The position numbers were made by a program, and so were the translations under genes. A stretch of DNA of 56,038 nt from Dechloromonas sp. Dech2017 (GTDB lineage: Bacteria; Pseudomonadota; Gammaproteobacteria; Burkholderiales; Rhodocyclaceae): positions 1 to 56,038 of the forward strand of contig SSXW01000027.1 in the NCBI GenBank assembly GCA_009469585.1. Reading direction: 5' to 3'. The notes beneath the pieces are model-generated. The model was not told where the DNA came from. It did no database searches and saw only the letters and a list, made by a program, of their open reading frames with translations. This document shows positions 35,489 through 45,632 of the stretch, one piece after another. How positions within the stretch are numbered: position 1 is the stretch's first letter; the number at the start of each line of letters is the position of its first letter.

Positions 35489-38400
35489 CACGTTTGCTCC
35501 GTCGGCAAGCCGAACTGGTTCGCGATGAGCGAGAGGATCAGCCCCAGGCTTGCCGACAGTGTTGTCCACAGAACGAACTCCTCCTGCGAAAAGGCATCGG
35601 CTTCTCCTGCCGTCACGGCGAGCACGCCCATGCGCCGGGCTCCGGCCGTCAGCGGCACGGCGAGCAGCGATCGGCATCCCCAGGTCGGCGCCCCAGCCTT
35701 TAATGCCTGTGGGCAGTCGGCCGCCAGCAAGTCGCGCTGGACGCGGGGCTTTCCCGAGCGACCCGGGTCGACCCAGGCGGAATCCAGCAGCATTTCGGCG
35801 CCGTTTTCGGGAAATCCGACATGGACCACCAGTCCGAATCCGGAAGGATTTTCAGGGTCCTCAAGTCCCAGCCAGCACTGGCGATACCCGCCGTGCTCGA
35901 CGAGCCGGGCGCACAGAGCTTGCAGGGACTGCCTGAGCGATTCCCCACCGAGAATATGCTCCTGATGCCATCGGCTGAATTCGTGAAACAGGTGGTTGGT
36001 ACGCTCCAAGGCGAACTGCGCGCGGTGGCGTTCGCTCACGTCGCGGATGGTGGCGAGGACCAATAGTCCATCCGGCGCCTGGATGGGGCCGATGGCGATG
36101 TCCGCCGGAAACTCGCTACCGTCCTTGCGCCGTGCAACCAACTGGAGGCCGGCCCGGCCCATGGCGCGCGGACGCGCCTCCCTTTGATACGCGCGTCGGA
36201 AATCACTGTGGCGCGCGCGCAAGGCCTCCGGTATCAGTGTTTCCACCAGCTTTCCGACGAGTTCGTCGCGGGCATAACCAAAGGCCCGCTCCGCCTGGGC
36301 GTTGATGCGGACGATCTCGCCGTTCGTATCGGTAAGCACGATGGCGTCCGGCGTAAGCTCCAGGAGGTCGTAGAAGCGCTGCTCGGCAAGCAGGCGTTCC
36401 GTAAGGTCGACGAAAGTGAGCACGACGCCGTCGATGGAATTGTTGCCGGTCCGGTAGAGGGTCACGCGCAGCGAGTACCACCGGCCGTCGCGGCTGCGTA
36501 CATCGACGGCGCGTGGCTGCAGGCTGTCGAGCACTGCTTCGGCATCGGCGATGAGGTCCTGGTATTCCAGCTTGTGGCTGAGGTCTGCCAGCGAACGTCC
36601 GATGTCTTTGTCGATCAGGTTGATCACTCGCGTCGCGGCCTCGGTGAAGCGGCGCACGCGAAAATCCAGATCGAGGAAGATGGTTCCGATGTCGGTGCTG
36701 GCGAGAAGATTTTCGAGATCGGCACTGGTCGTTTGGAGTTGTTGGACCTTGTCCTCTAATTCGCTGTTGACCGTATGCAACTCTTCGTTGATTGAACTCA
36801 GTTCTTCCTGGGAAGTGGTCAACTCCTCGTTGGATGATTGCAGTTCCTCCACCGTCGATTGCAACTCCTCGTTGTTGGTCTCCAACTCCTCGTTGGTATT
36901 CTGCAGCGTCTCACGCGTATCCGCCAATTCCTGTTCAAGCCAGGCAATACGCGTGTCGGACTCCGGTTCCGCTCCTTCCACTGGTGCGGGCAAGAGAGGC
37001 TTTGGCGGTTCGACGGGACCTGCATCTTCGAAGATCACCATGAGAAAGGCGGGCTGTTGGGCATTCCCGGGCAGCGTTCGTACCGTGAAATGGGCCAGCC
37101 GCATGCCATGGGGGCTATCGACACGAAGCCGCTCGTGGCGCCGGCTTGCTTTGCCGGCGATGACATCGCGGATGGCGCTGCCCAGTTCGTGCCTGATACC
37201 TTCCCGGGCCATTTTCAGGACGTTCATGCTGGCCTGGCCCCGGGCGGGCTCCAGAAAGAGTCCGGTGTGGCCGTGGACATAGAGCACCTGTTCCCGATCG
37301 TCGATGATGACACAGGCTGGTGCATATTCGGCCAGCAGGGTTGCCTCGATCAATTTCTGCAGGCCGTCACCGCCCGGATCGGGAAGGGAAGGCTGCGCGA
37401 GCGAGGGGGGGATGGGGAACATCCGGCGCCGGCTGAATGTCGTAGACGGGACAAAGGATGCGATGATCGCGTCGCGGCGCCGGTAAAGTTTGGCGGTCTT
37501 GTCGACGGGTTCATAGAGCTCGGCGAGTTTGCCCAGGCTCTCGGACTGGCCGAGAAACAACACGCCTTGGTGCCTCAGGGCATAGGTCAAGCCTTCAAGC
37601 ACCCGCGTTTGCAGGTGGGGGCGCATGTAGATCAGGACGTTGCGGCAGGACACCAGGTCCATGTGCGAAAACGGGGCATCCCGCGTCAGATCATGGCGGG
37701 AAAAGACGAGCATGCCACGCAGGTTCTGGCTCATCTGGAAACCTTCAGGATGTCTGACGAAATAGCGCCGCAAGTGTTCCGGGGGCACGTCGGCGGCCAC
37801 GCTCGGCGGATAGACGCCGCGGCGCGCGATCCGCAGGGCATCGTCATCGATGTCGGTGGCGAAAATCTGTACCGTGTAGGAGCGGCCTGCTCGTTGCATG
37901 CCTTCGTGCAGCAGTATGGCGATGGTGTAGGCCTCCTCGCCGCTGGAACACCCGGCGATCCAGACGCGGATCGCCCGTTCCGGCGGATGGCTCTTGAAAA
38001 TCTGGTCGATGACCTTTTCCTGCAGCGCGATGACGGCCTTGGGATTGCGATAGAACTGGGTGACCCGGATGAGGAATTCCTTCCACAGTTGTTGCTGTTC
38101 GCGTGGATTCTGCTGGAGCAGCTTCACGTAGTCCGCCAGCGTATCGGTCTGGTTGATTGCCATTCGCCTTTCGATGCGACGGCCTATGGTGCCCTCCTTG
38201 TACTGGGAGAAGTCGTAGCCGGAACTGTTGCGAATCAGCACGAAAAGCTTGTCGATGTCACCACCGGATTCCATCGCACGCTGAATCTGCGTGGCGATTC
38301 CCGTCTCCCGCATGCGTTTGGCGATGGTGTGGAGCCAAGGCCCCATCTGCGCGGGCGTAAGGACCGCGTCGGCTAGTCCGGTGGCATCGGCGCTGCGGGG

Positions 38401-38991
38401 CATGCTTTCGTAGGCAGCCGTTTCGGGCGACTGAACGAGTACGAGGCCGCCTTCTCCCTTGATGACCCGTAGCCCCATGGCGCCGTCCGAGCCGGCACCG
38501 GAAAGCACGATGCAGAACGCGTTGAGCCCCTGATCCTGGGCGAGGGAGCGGAAGAAAAAATCGATGGACAGGCGCAGGTGTCTGGGCGCCACTGGCTCCA
38601 TGAGCTGGAGCACGCCATTCAATATCGCCAGATCGCGATTGGGCGGGATGACGTAGATGTGGTTCGGCTCCACGCGAAGGCCTTGGGCGGCTTCCATCAC
38701 CGGCATGCGCGTGAATCGCGAAACGAGGTCGGTAAGGATGCTATTGTGGTTGGGATCAAGGTGTTGCACCAAGACGAAGCCCATGCCGGTATCGGCAGGC
38801 ATGTGCCGGAACAGCGCCTCGATGGCCTCAAGGCCGCCGGCGGAAGCGCCGATCCCGACAATGGGGAAGGGCTGTACCGCATCATCAAGTTCGGCACCCT
38901 CGGATGGCACGACGCTCTTTCCGGACCGGGAACTCCGCGCCCGCTTGGGTGCTGATGAATCCTCGGCAGGTGGAAGCTTCTTGTTTGCCAT
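35488..38991 (-). CDS. CheB-CheR-PAS-GAF fusion signalling protein, 1,167 aa
   Basis: A methylesterase domain comes first (IVGIGASAGGLEA with S50; VLVQHLDPNHNS; LSGAGSDGAMGLR), then a CheR methyltransferase (FSQYKEGTIGRRIERR, IWIAGCSSGEEAYTIA, FSHMDLVSCRNVLIY). A PAS-like region follows, then a long coiled coil (ETNNEELQSTVEELQSSNEE type repeats, about 690-770), two PAS domains and a C-terminal GAF domain. There is no receiver domain and no histidine kinase. It is cytoplasmic. CheB/CheR-PAS proteins of this kind are found apart from the main chemotaxis operon and often feed into c-di-GMP or kinase pathways; coupling to the GGDEF-EAL gene supports that here. Confidence 0.9.
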   Translation of the reverse strand: MANKKLPPAEDSSAPKRARSSRSGKSVVPSEGAELDDAVQPFPIVGIGASAGGLEAIEALFRHMPADTGMGFVLVQHLDPNHNSILTDLVSRFTRMPVMEAAQGLRVEPNHIYVIPPNRDLAILNGVLQLMEPVAPRHLRLSIDFFFRSLAQDQGLNAFCIVLSGAGSDGAMGLRVIKGEGGLVLVQSPETAAYESMPRSADATGLADAVLTPAQMGPWLHTIAKRMRETGIATQIQRAMESGGDIDKLFVLIRNSSGYDFSQYKEGTIGRRIERRMAINQTDTLADYVKLLQQNPREQQQLWKEFLIRVTQFYRNPKAVIALQEKVIDQIFKSHPPERAIRVWIAGCSSGEEAYTIAILLHEGMQRAGRSYTVQIFATDIDDDALRIARRGVYPPSVAADVPPEHLRRYFVRHPEGFQMSQNLRGMLVFSRHDLTRDAPFSHMDLVSCRNVLIYMRPHLQTRVLEGLTYALRHQGVLFLGQSESLGKLAELYEPVDKTAKLYRRRDAIIASFVPSTTFSRRRMFPIPPSLAQPSLPDPGGDGLQKLIEATLLAEYAPACVIIDDREQVLYVHGHTGLFLEPARGQASMNVLKMAREGIRHELGSAIRDVIAGKASRRHERLRVDSPHGMRLAHFTVRTLPGNAQQPAFLMVIFEDAGPVEPPKPLLPAPVEGAEPESDTRIAWLEQELADTRETLQNTNEELETNNEELQSTVEELQSSNEELTTSQEELSSINEELHTVNSELEDKVQQLQTTSADLENLLASTDIGTIFLDLDFRVRRFTEAATRVINLIDKDIGRSLADLSHKLEYQDLIADAEAVLDSLQPRAVDVRSRDGRWYSLRVTLYRTGNNSIDGVVLTFVDLTERLLAEQRFYDLLELTPDAIVLTDTNGEIVRINAQAERAFGYARDELVGKLVETLIPEALRARHSDFRRAYQREARPRAMGRAGLQLVARRKDGSEFPADIAIGPIQAPDGLLVLATIRDVSERHRAQFALERTNHLFHEFSRWHQEHILGGESLRQSLQALCARLVEHGGYRQCWLGLEDPENPSGFGLVVHVGFPENGAEMLLDSAWVDPGRSGKPRVQRDLLAADCPQALKAGAPTWGCRSLLAVPLTAGARRMGVLAVTAGEADAFSQEEFVLWTTLSASLGLILSLIANQFGLPTEQT

Positions 38992-39510
38992 TTTTTATTC
39001 ACTCCCCGACGTGCCCGACAGATTGCGTTTGTCCGAGGGCGAATTCGAGATGACAACTTGTAGGTTTGATGGCGCCTCTTCCCATTGGTTCCGGCCGCCT
39101 TTCTTGGTGGATCCAGTAGGCCGGCGCCGATCCCGCAACGCGCAGTCGGCGGCGCGGGCAGTGCGGATCGGTGGAGGATGTCGTCACATGTACTTCGACC
39201 CGGTTCCGGCTTTCTTGCAAGTGGCTGAAACGGTCGAGATGCAATTTCGAGTTTGGTCGGAATTTCCGGTTCACCGCAGCTGTTCGGAAAGCCCCCGCCT
39301 GGAAACCTGCAGGGGTTTTTGGATCTTATCCCGCTGTGGCGTTGTCTTATTTCGTATTCCGGCCATTTCCCGGTTTTCTGCGATGCAATTCGACTAGGTA
39401 TTAACCTTGTGTCATGCGAATCAAATCGGGTGTAGGATGCGGGGAGAGGTTTGGACGGTTGGCAAGGTTTTGCGGTGCCCGCCGCTTGTTTCTTTGGAAA
39501 AGGCTGGGTT
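38992..39510. other. Intergenic region between divergent genes
   Basis: About 520 bases without a supported gene, upstream of both the CheB-CheR gene and the small STAS-like gene. It must contain both promoters, which I could not assign. It contains repeat copy 2 with its hairpin (39,230-39,320). Plus- and minus-strand frames here are GC-driven shadows. Confidence 0.5.
39230..39320 (+). repeat. Dispersed intergenic repeat, copy 2 (with hairpin)
   Basis: ACGGTCGAGATGCAATTTCG, then GTTTGGTCGGAATTTCCGG and TTCACCGCAGC, matching copy 1 along about 90 bases, including the following hairpin. Here the hairpin is AAAGCCCC...GGGGTTTTT (39,288-39,320), with a T-run that makes it a fair plus-strand terminator. 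Confidence 0.6.
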
Positions 39511-39927
39511 ATGGCGTACGAGTTGGTCTGGGAGCCCGACGGTGTGGTCCGGAAGTTTTCCGGCGCGGTTTCGGCTCGCGAATTCATCAATTCGGTCGAG
39601 CGCGTGCAGAGCGATGCGCGTTTTGACGATGCGCGCTATGTGATCAACGATTTTTCGGCCATTTCCGGGCACGGTCTGTCGGAAGAGGCGCTGACCGAAG
39701 CGGCCATCCTGCAGTATGGTGCCTATGCCTCCAATCCCAATTGCCGGGTCGTTTTCGTTACCGCCGATGCGGCGCTGGCCCGTTTGGTCAGCGATTCGCA
39801 GGCGACCAGTCAGCTCCAGTCCTACCAGACGGAAGTCCTGCCGACCCTGACCGAGGCGCGCGACTGGCTGGACAGCCAGCCGCAGTTGCAGTTGATGAGC
39901 AACGTCATGGGTTTCCGCGTCGAGTGA
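39511..39927 (+). CDS. Small STAS/SpoIIAA-like protein, 138 aa
   Basis: The length and alternating pattern (YELVWEPDGVVRKFSG..., a helix SAREFINSVERVQSD, RYVINDFSAI, then CRVVFVTAD and a final helix) fit a STAS or SpoIIAA-like alpha/beta fold, seen in many beta- and gammaproteobacterial proteins of unknown role. There is no signal peptide. The frame is open upstream, but ATG 39,511 has AAAAGG in front and begins the domain. It stands alone between a repeat-bearing intergenic region and the convergent yaiI. Function unknown; it may bind a lipid or act as an anti-anti-sigma-like partner. Confidence 0.7.
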   Translation: MAYELVWEPDGVVRKFSGAVSAREFINSVERVQSDARFDDARYVINDFSAISGHGLSEEALTEAAILQYGAYASNPNCRVVFVTADAALARLVSDSQATSQLQSYQTEVLPTLTEARDWLDSQPQLQLMSNVMGFRVE

Positions 39928-39967
39928 TCGGCGGCCGGGCCGGGCGTTGTGGCCCGGGTAGTCCGGT

Positions 39968-40417
39968 TCAGTCGGGAATTCGCGCCAGGAAGCGGTCGAG
40001 TTGGTTGGCGAAGGCTTGCCGGTCGGCCTGGCTGAAGGCGGCTGGGCCGCCGGTGTCGACGCCGGCGCTACGCAGGCTTTCCATGAAATTGCGCATGCTC
40101 AGGCGTTCGCGGATGGTGCCCGGGGTGTACAGTTCGCCGCGCGGGTTGAGGGCATGGGCGCCGCGCTCGATGACCAGCGAGGCGAGCGGGATGTCGGCGG
40201 TGACGACGAGATCGCCGGCTTCGACCTGGTCGACGATGTGCGCATCGGCCACGTCGAAGCCGCTCGCCACCTGGATGGCGCGGATGAAGCGCGAGGGCGG
40301 CGTGCGCAGCATCTGGTTGGCGACCAGCGTGGTGCGGATCTGCCGGCGTTCGGCGGCGCGATAGATGATTTCCTTGATGACCCCGGGGCAGGCATCGGCA
40401 TCGACCCAGATCTGCAT
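39968..40417 (-). CDS. yaiI: YaiI/YqxD family (DUF188) PIN-like protein, 149 aa
   Basis: The opening [18 protein letters not shown] is diagnostic for the YaiI/YqxD family, with the two early Asp residues that form the metal site of this PIN-like fold. The rest follows the family ([20 protein letters not shown]-type block, [17 protein letters not shown]). Full family length. Likely a metal-dependent nuclease of unknown substrate, in the cytoplasm. A repeat copy lies 44-79 bases upstream of its start, and the gene converges on the STAS-like gene. Confidence 0.9.
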   Translation of the reverse strand: MQIWVDADACPGVIKEIIYRAAERRQIRTTLVANQMLRTPPSRFIRAIQVASGFDVADAHIVDQVEAGDLVVTADIPLASLVIERGAHALNPRGELYTPGTIRERLSMRNFMESLRSAGVDTGGPAAFSQADRQAFANQLDRFLARIPD

Positions 40418-40460
40418 GCGCCGCTACCGGGAGACGAGGGTCGGCCGATCGGCCGTTCCC

Positions 40461-40496
40461 GCGGTCGACGGGAAAAATCGGGCAAATTCGAAATCG
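40461..40496 (+). repeat. Dispersed intergenic repeat, copy 3
   Basis: GCGGTCGACGGGAAAAATCG followed by GGCAAATTCGAAATCGG. It has the same core as copies 1 and 2 but in the opposite orientation and without the hairpin. It sits in the leader of yaiI. Confidence 0.6.
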
Positions 40497-40684
40497 GTGC
40501 GGGCCGGGCGTTGCCAAAACCGAGAGCGGGTCATCGTCGTCTTCGTTTCCAGGATGGGGGCGGTTATCGTACACCAGGCCGTCCGCCCCGGGAAATGGCC
40601 GTGGCTTGACAAATGGATAAGGTCTGCCGTCTGATGATGCGACGGCCAGGCGATGGCCGGTCGTTCGCATTGCGGGAGAAGCCG

Positions 40685-41968
40685 ATGGCGTTGAATATCA
40701 GTTGCAGGATGCTGCTCGGGTGGCTCGGCCTGGCCGTGCTCGCCACGGCCGTGGCCCAGACCGGCGACAGCTTGCCGGTGCAGCCCGATTACATCGGGGA
40801 AATTCGCCGCGGGCCGGATGGCCGCCTGCGCGCCGTACCGCCCGATCCTGCGTCGGCCGCGCCACGGTCGGCCGCTCCGGCCCGGGCGACGATGATCGTC
40901 GGCCCCGGCGAGCGGATCGCCACGCTGGGCGAGGCGGCCCGGCTGGCCCGGGATGGCGAGGTGATCGAGATCCGGCCCGGGCAATACCGCGGCCAGACGG
41001 CGGTGTGGACGCAGAACGACCTGCTCATCCGCGGCGCCGGCGACAGGCCGGTGATGCTGGCCGACGGGCGCAGCGCCGAGGGCAAGGCAATCTGGGTGGT
41101 GCGTGGCGGCAAGGTGCGCATCGAGAACATCGAATTCCGCGGGGCGCGGGTGCCCAGCCTGAACGGCGCCGGCATCCGCTTCGAGAAGGGCAGCCTGCAG
41201 GTACGTAATTGCGCCTTCTTCGACAACGAGATGGGCATCCTGACCGCCAACCAGGGTGACATGTCGCTCGAGATCATCGACAGCGAATTCGGCGAGGCGC
41301 CGCGCCATGCCGGCGACCTCCATCACCTGCTCTACGTCGGCGCCATCGACCGCTTCGTGCTGCGCGGCAGCCGTCTTAGCAAGGGCTACCTCGGCCATCT
41401 GGTCAAGTCGCGGGCCCGGCACAGCCAGATTCTCTACAACCTGCTGGTGGACGGACCGGGCGGCGCCGCCTCCTACGAGCTGGAATTCCCCAACGGCGGC
41501 ATCGCCACCGTCATCGGCAACGCCATCGGCCAGAGCCCCGATACCGACAACCCGGTGCTGGTTTCCTACGGCGCCGAAGGCCAGCGCTGGCCGGACAATG
41601 CGCTCTTCCTGGCGCACAACACGCTGGTCAACGAGCACTTTGCCGGCAGCTTCCTGAGCGTGCACAGCGAAAAATTCCCGGCCGGGGCCGAGGTCTGGTT
41701 GATCAACAACCTGCTGGTCGGCAACGGCACTTTCCCGCCACCGGCGCTCGGGCGTTTCGAAGGCAACCAGCGGGTGACCCGGGCCGGGCTGCTCGACTAC
41801 GCCGGCTACCCGCTGCGCCTGGCCAACGGATCGCCGCTGCGCGGCAAGGTCCGGCCGCCGGGCAGCGCCCGGGGCACCGATCTGCTGCCCGATGCCGAAT
41901 TCGTCCCGCCGGTCGGCACCCGCCCCCTGTTTCCGGCCAGCGCGCTCGCCCCCGGCGCCTTCCAGTAA
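40685..41968 (+). CDS. Exported right-handed beta-helix protein, 427 aa
   Basis: The N-terminus is a signal peptide (basic MALNISCR, hydrophobic MLLGWLGLAVLATAVA, cleavage around AVAQ/T). The mature protein shows the turn-rich periodicity of a parallel beta-helix (GEAARLARDGEVIEIRPGQY, LLIRGAGDRPVML, VRIENIEFRGARV, LQVRNCAFFDNEMGI, LEIIDSEFG), as in pectate-lyase-like and NosD-like folds. No catalytic set is recognisable, so it may bind or modify a polysaccharide in the periplasm. The start at 40,685 is chosen for the signal peptide; the frame also opens at 40,613. It is convergent with the hybrid kinase 18 bases away. Confidence 0.75.
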   Translation: MALNISCRMLLGWLGLAVLATAVAQTGDSLPVQPDYIGEIRRGPDGRLRAVPPDPASAAPRSAAPARATMIVGPGERIATLGEAARLARDGEVIEIRPGQYRGQTAVWTQNDLLIRGAGDRPVMLADGRSAEGKAIWVVRGGKVRIENIEFRGARVPSLNGAGIRFEKGSLQVRNCAFFDNEMGILTANQGDMSLEIIDSEFGEAPRHAGDLHHLLYVGAIDRFVLRGSRLSKGYLGHLVKSRARHSQILYNLLVDGPGGAASYELEFPNGGIATVIGNAIGQSPDTDNPVLVSYGAEGQRWPDNALFLAHNTLVNEHFAGSFLSVHSEKFPAGAEVWLINNLLVGNGTFPPPALGRFEGNQRVTRAGLLDYAGYPLRLANGSPLRGKVRPPGSARGTDLLPDAEFVPPVGTRPLFPASALAPGAFQ

Positions 41969-41986
41969 GTAGTCTCGACTGCCCGG

Positions 41987-44611
41987 TCAGGCGATGATCG
42001 GGCTGCCCAGCCATTTGAGCAGGGTTCGATAGAGCGCGTCCGGGTCGACCGGCTTGGCGATGAAATCGTTCATGCCGGCCGCCTCGCAGGCCCGCCGGTC
42101 TTCCTCGAAGGCATTGGCGGTCATGGCCAGGATCGGCGTCGTGCGATTGCCGGCCTGGGCGCGGATGGCGCGGGTCGCCTCGAGACCACCCATGACCGGC
42201 ATCTGCATGTCCATCAGGATCAGCGCGTATTCGTTCTGGGCGGCCAGTTCGACCGCCTGCCGGCCGTTTTCGGCCAGTTCGGAAATCAGGCCGACCTCGT
42301 TGAGCAGCAGGGTGGCGACCTCCTGGTTGATCGGGTCGTCCTCGACGAGCAGGATGCGTCGCCTGGCATGCAGGCGCTTGACCATGGCAGCAGCCGATTC
42401 CTCGCCGGCCGACGGTAGCGTGGCGTATTCCTCGGCAGCCGGCCGGCCGAGCCGGGCAGTCAGCCAGAAGGTGCTGCCCTGGCCGGGTTTGCTGATGACG
42501 CCCACCTCGCCGCCCATCAGCTCGGCGAGGCGGCGGGTGATCGCCAGGCCCAGCCCGGTGCCGCCGTACTGCCGGGTAATCGACGAGTCGGCCTGGGCGA
42601 AGGCCTCGAACAGCCTGGCCTGGTCGGCCGCCGAAATGCCGATGCCGGTATCGCTGACCTCGAAGCGGACGCCATAGCTCTCGGCCGATTCATCGATCAG
42701 GCGGCCCTTGACGGTGATGCTGCCGGTGTCGGTGAATTTGGCGGCGTTACCCAGGAAGTTCACCAGCGCCTGGGCCAGCCGCTTGCAGTCGCCGCGCAGC
42801 GTCTGTGGCATACCGGCGGTATCGATGCGCAGTTCCAGGCCCTTGGCCCGGATGCTGTCGCCGACCACAGCCTGCACATCGGCCATCAGGTCGGTGAGCA
42901 GGAAATCGGCGGTCTCGACGCTCAGCTTGCCGGCTTCGATCTTCGCCAGGTCGAGCACGTCGTTGATGACCGCCAGCAGGTGACGCCCGGAAGCGGCGAT
43001 CTTGGCCAGCCGATCGCGCTGCTGTGGCGTCGCCTCGCTTTGCTGCATCAGGTAGGTCATGCCGAGGATGCCGTTCATCGGCGTGCGAATCTCGTGGCTC
43101 ATGTTGGCCAGGAAGGCGCTCTTCGCCCGATTGGCGGCCTCGGCGGCCTCCTTGGCCTCGGTCAGCAGGTGGTTGGCGACGGCCAGGTCGGCGGTGCGGT
43201 TGAGCACCCGCCTTTCGAGGTGGGCGTTGAGCTTGCGGATCTCGATCTCGGCCAGCATGCGCTCGGTGATGTCGAGGGCCGTGCCGAACAGGCGGCGCGG
43301 CTTGCCCTGGCTGTCGTATTCGGCGGCGCAGCTGATCTCCAGCCAGCACGACTGGCCATTCGGCCGCAACAGGTGCGAGATCAGCGGCGGCAGGGTCTTG
43401 CCTGGCGGCAGGGCGGCCAGGCGTTGCAGGTAATCGTCGTGGGCTAGCCGGGCCTCCGGGGCGATCCAGCTGCGCAGGGTTGGCCAGTTCAGTTCGCTGG
43501 GGCTGCGTCCGGCCATGCGAAACAGCTCGGCCGACCACTGGATGCTGCCGCTGGCCGGATCCATCGACCAGTCGCCGAGGTGGGCGATGGCCTGGGCCTG
43601 CTCTAGTTCCTCGTGGCGGTGCGCCAACTCGTGTCGCAGCTGGCGATTCCACAGCAGGACCAGAAGGTAGCCGACAACGGCCACGCCGAGCAGGCCGAGC
43701 AGCCACGGAAAGGCCCGGGTGATCAGGGTCGGCTGGCTAAGGTGGGAGATCTCGTTGGCATCGACGGGCAGCCAGGCGCGCCAGATCTCGGCGCGCCGGG
43801 TCGCGGTCAGCGTACCCAGCGCCCGGTCGATGAGCCGGGCGAGCTCGGGCCAGTCCTTGCGGATGCCGAAGCGCTGGCCGTTATCGGACATGTCGAAGGC
43901 GGCATTGACCTTGAGGTTGGTCATGCCGTGCTGGCTGGCCAGGTAGGTGTTGACGCCGAGCACGCCGACATAGGCGTCGGCCGCGCCCGAGGCAACGGCA
44001 CGCAGCCCGTCGAGCGGCTTGGGCACGTAGATCGGCCGGAGGTCGGGGTAGAGGGCGACAACTTCCTTGCTCGACGAGTAGCCGTTGACCAAGGCCAGGC
44101 GGAGATCGGCCAGTTCACCCGGCGAGTGCAGTTGCGGCCAGTTGTCGCGGGTCATGATGACCAGCGGCGTCGGCAGGTAGATGCTGGTGAAGGCGAGGAA
44201 GGCGTCGCGCTCAGGCAGGCGGACGACGGTGGCGACGGCGTCGATGCGCCGACTCTTGACGGCTTCCATCAACTGCGGCCAGTCGAGATCGGCAGTGATC
44301 TCGAAGCGGATGCCGAGGGTCATCTCGATATGGTTCAGGAAGTCGCGGACGACGCCCTGCAGATTGCCCTGGTCATCGACGAAGGAATAGGGCGCGTAGC
44401 TCGGGTCGATGCCCAGGCGAACAACCGGGTGGGCGACCAGCCAGGCCGATTCGGCCTCGGACAGGACCAGCGCCGCGCCGCGGTTGCCGGCCTCGGCGCG
44501 CAGTTGGCCGGCGATGACAAGCAGCAGCGCGAAAGCCAGTGCTTGCCACAAGCGGACGGCATGCCGGGCAGTGCTGCACAGGCTGGGGAAGGGGGTGGGC
44601 GGGTTGTTCAT
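41987..44611 (-). CDS. BvgS-like hybrid sensor histidine kinase, 874 aa
   Basis: A hydrophobic N-terminal signal ([21 protein letters not shown]) leads into a periplasmic solute-binding (SBP_bac_3-type) domain ([21 protein letters not shown]...). A membrane helix ([21 protein letters not shown], about 300-320) and a PAS domain follow. Then come HisKA with the phospho-acceptor His in [16 protein letters not shown], an HATPase domain ([27 protein letters not shown]) and a receiver with the phospho-Asp in [14 protein letters not shown]. There is no Hpt domain. It probably senses an amino acid or small organic acid in the periplasm. No partner response regulator lies nearby, so the phosphate must pass to an unlinked protein. 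Confidence 0.9.
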   Translation of the reverse strand: MNNPPTPFPSLCSTARHAVRLWQALAFALLLVIAGQLRAEAGNRGAALVLSEAESAWLVAHPVVRLGIDPSYAPYSFVDDQGNLQGVVRDFLNHIEMTLGIRFEITADLDWPQLMEAVKSRRIDAVATVVRLPERDAFLAFTSIYLPTPLVIMTRDNWPQLHSPGELADLRLALVNGYSSSKEVVALYPDLRPIYVPKPLDGLRAVASGAADAYVGVLGVNTYLASQHGMTNLKVNAAFDMSDNGQRFGIRKDWPELARLIDRALGTLTATRRAEIWRAWLPVDANEISHLSQPTLITRAFPWLLGLLGVAVVGYLLVLLWNRQLRHELAHRHEELEQAQAIAHLGDWSMDPASGSIQWSAELFRMAGRSPSELNWPTLRSWIAPEARLAHDDYLQRLAALPPGKTLPPLISHLLRPNGQSCWLEISCAAEYDSQGKPRRLFGTALDITERMLAEIEIRKLNAHLERRVLNRTADLAVANHLLTEAKEAAEAANRAKSAFLANMSHEIRTPMNGILGMTYLMQQSEATPQQRDRLAKIAASGRHLLAVINDVLDLAKIEAGKLSVETADFLLTDLMADVQAVVGDSIRAKGLELRIDTAGMPQTLRGDCKRLAQALVNFLGNAAKFTDTGSITVKGRLIDESAESYGVRFEVSDTGIGISAADQARLFEAFAQADSSITRQYGGTGLGLAITRRLAELMGGEVGVISKPGQGSTFWLTARLGRPAAEEYATLPSAGEESAAAMVKRLHARRRILLVEDDPINQEVATLLLNEVGLISELAENGRQAVELAAQNEYALILMDMQMPVMGGLEATRAIRAQAGNRTTPILAMTANAFEEDRRACEAAGMNDFIAKPVDPDALYRTLLKWLGSPIIA

Positions 44612-44744
44612 CGGGCCTTGCTGGCGAGCCGCTGCGGGCTATCGGGCCGGCGGTTTATCGTTCGATGCTAATGCGGCCATGATGCACCGGCCGACCGATC
44701 GGATCAAGTTCGGGCTGCCTCCCCGGGGCAGCGCCGGCGCCGGC

Positions 44745-45602
44745 TCAGTTGCCCGCTGCCACCCGGCCCATGGCCTCGCCCATGCGGATGGCGCCGGCCG
44801 GCGCCCAGGCCGGGTTGAAGGCCAGGGTGTCCTTGGGAAAGAGCATGACGACCGTCGAGCCGAGCAGGAAGCGGCCCATTTCATCGCCTTTTTTCAGGTC
44901 GACCGAAGTGCTGTCGTCGTAGCGCCATTCACGGACGACGCCGGGGCGAGGCGGATTGACCACGCCGTGCCAGACGGTGGCCATGCTGCCGACGATGGTG
45001 GCGCCGACCAGAACCAGCACGAAGGGGCCGAAGGCCGATTCGAAAACGCAGACGACGCGCTCGTTGCGGGCGAAGAGGCCGGGCACGCCGCGCGCCGTGG
45101 TCGGGTTGACCGAGAACAGCGCGCCGGGCACGTAGATCATGCGGGTCAGCCGGCCGGCGCAGGGCATGTGGATGCGGTGGTAGTCGCGTGGGCTGAGGTA
45201 GAGGGTGGCGAAGCTGCCGTTCTCGAACTGTTCGGCCAGCTGGCGGTCGCCGCCGACCAGGGCGGTGGTCGAGTAGCTGTGGCCCTTGGCCTGGAAGATC
45301 TGGTCGCGCTCGATGGCGCCGAACTGGCTGATCGCGCCGTCCACCGGGCACAGGAAGTCGGCTTCGGCGAGCGGCCGGGCGCCGGCCTTGAGCGGGCGGG
45401 TGAAAAATTCGTTGAAGCTCGGGTAGCTGGCGATGTCGGGATTGGCCGCCTCCGCCATGTTCACGCCGTAGCGGCCGACGAACCAGCGGATGACGCGGGT
45501 CGTCAGGCTACCGGCCTCGGCCGAGGCGAGCTTGCCGGCGAGGATGGTCAGCGCCTGTTTGGGCAGAAGGTATTGGGGGAGGACGGCAAGGCGGTCGGAC
45601 AC
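44745..45602 (-). CDS. psd: Phosphatidylserine decarboxylase proenzyme, 285 aa
   Basis: Makes phosphatidylethanolamine from phosphatidylserine at the inner membrane. The LGST autocleavage motif, which generates the pyruvoyl group, is near the C-terminus ([13 protein letters not shown]), and the catalytic-site blocks [15 protein letters not shown] and [13 protein letters not shown] are intact. Full length for the family. The start codon is GTG. The gene is 30 bases after rlmF on the same strand. A G+C-rich hairpin (44,714-44,732) follows the stop but has no clear T-run. Confidence 0.95.
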   Translation of the reverse strand: MSDRLAVLPQYLLPKQALTILAGKLASAEAGSLTTRVIRWFVGRYGVNMAEAANPDIASYPSFNEFFTRPLKAGARPLAEADFLCPVDGAISQFGAIERDQIFQAKGHSYSTTALVGGDRQLAEQFENGSFATLYLSPRDYHRIHMPCAGRLTRMIYVPGALFSVNPTTARGVPGLFARNERVVCVFESAFGPFVLVLVGATIVGSMATVWHGVVNPPRPGVVREWRYDDSTSVDLKKGDEMGRFLLGSTVVMLFPKDTLAFNPAWAPAGAIRMGEAMGRVAAGN

Positions 45603-45632
45603 GGGCAGGTTTCCGGATTTGAAAAATGACGA

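Noticed and set aside
36838..38376. 512-codon open frame on the plus strand
   Set aside because: Antisense shadow of the CheB-CheR gene, which has complete domain motifs on the other strand.
40424..41665. 413-codon minus-strand frame
   Set aside because: Antisense to the beta-helix protein, which has a signal peptide and repeat periodicity.
44714..44732. GC-rich hairpin after psd as a terminator
   Set aside because: The stem is only about 6 bp and has no T-run on the psd strand.
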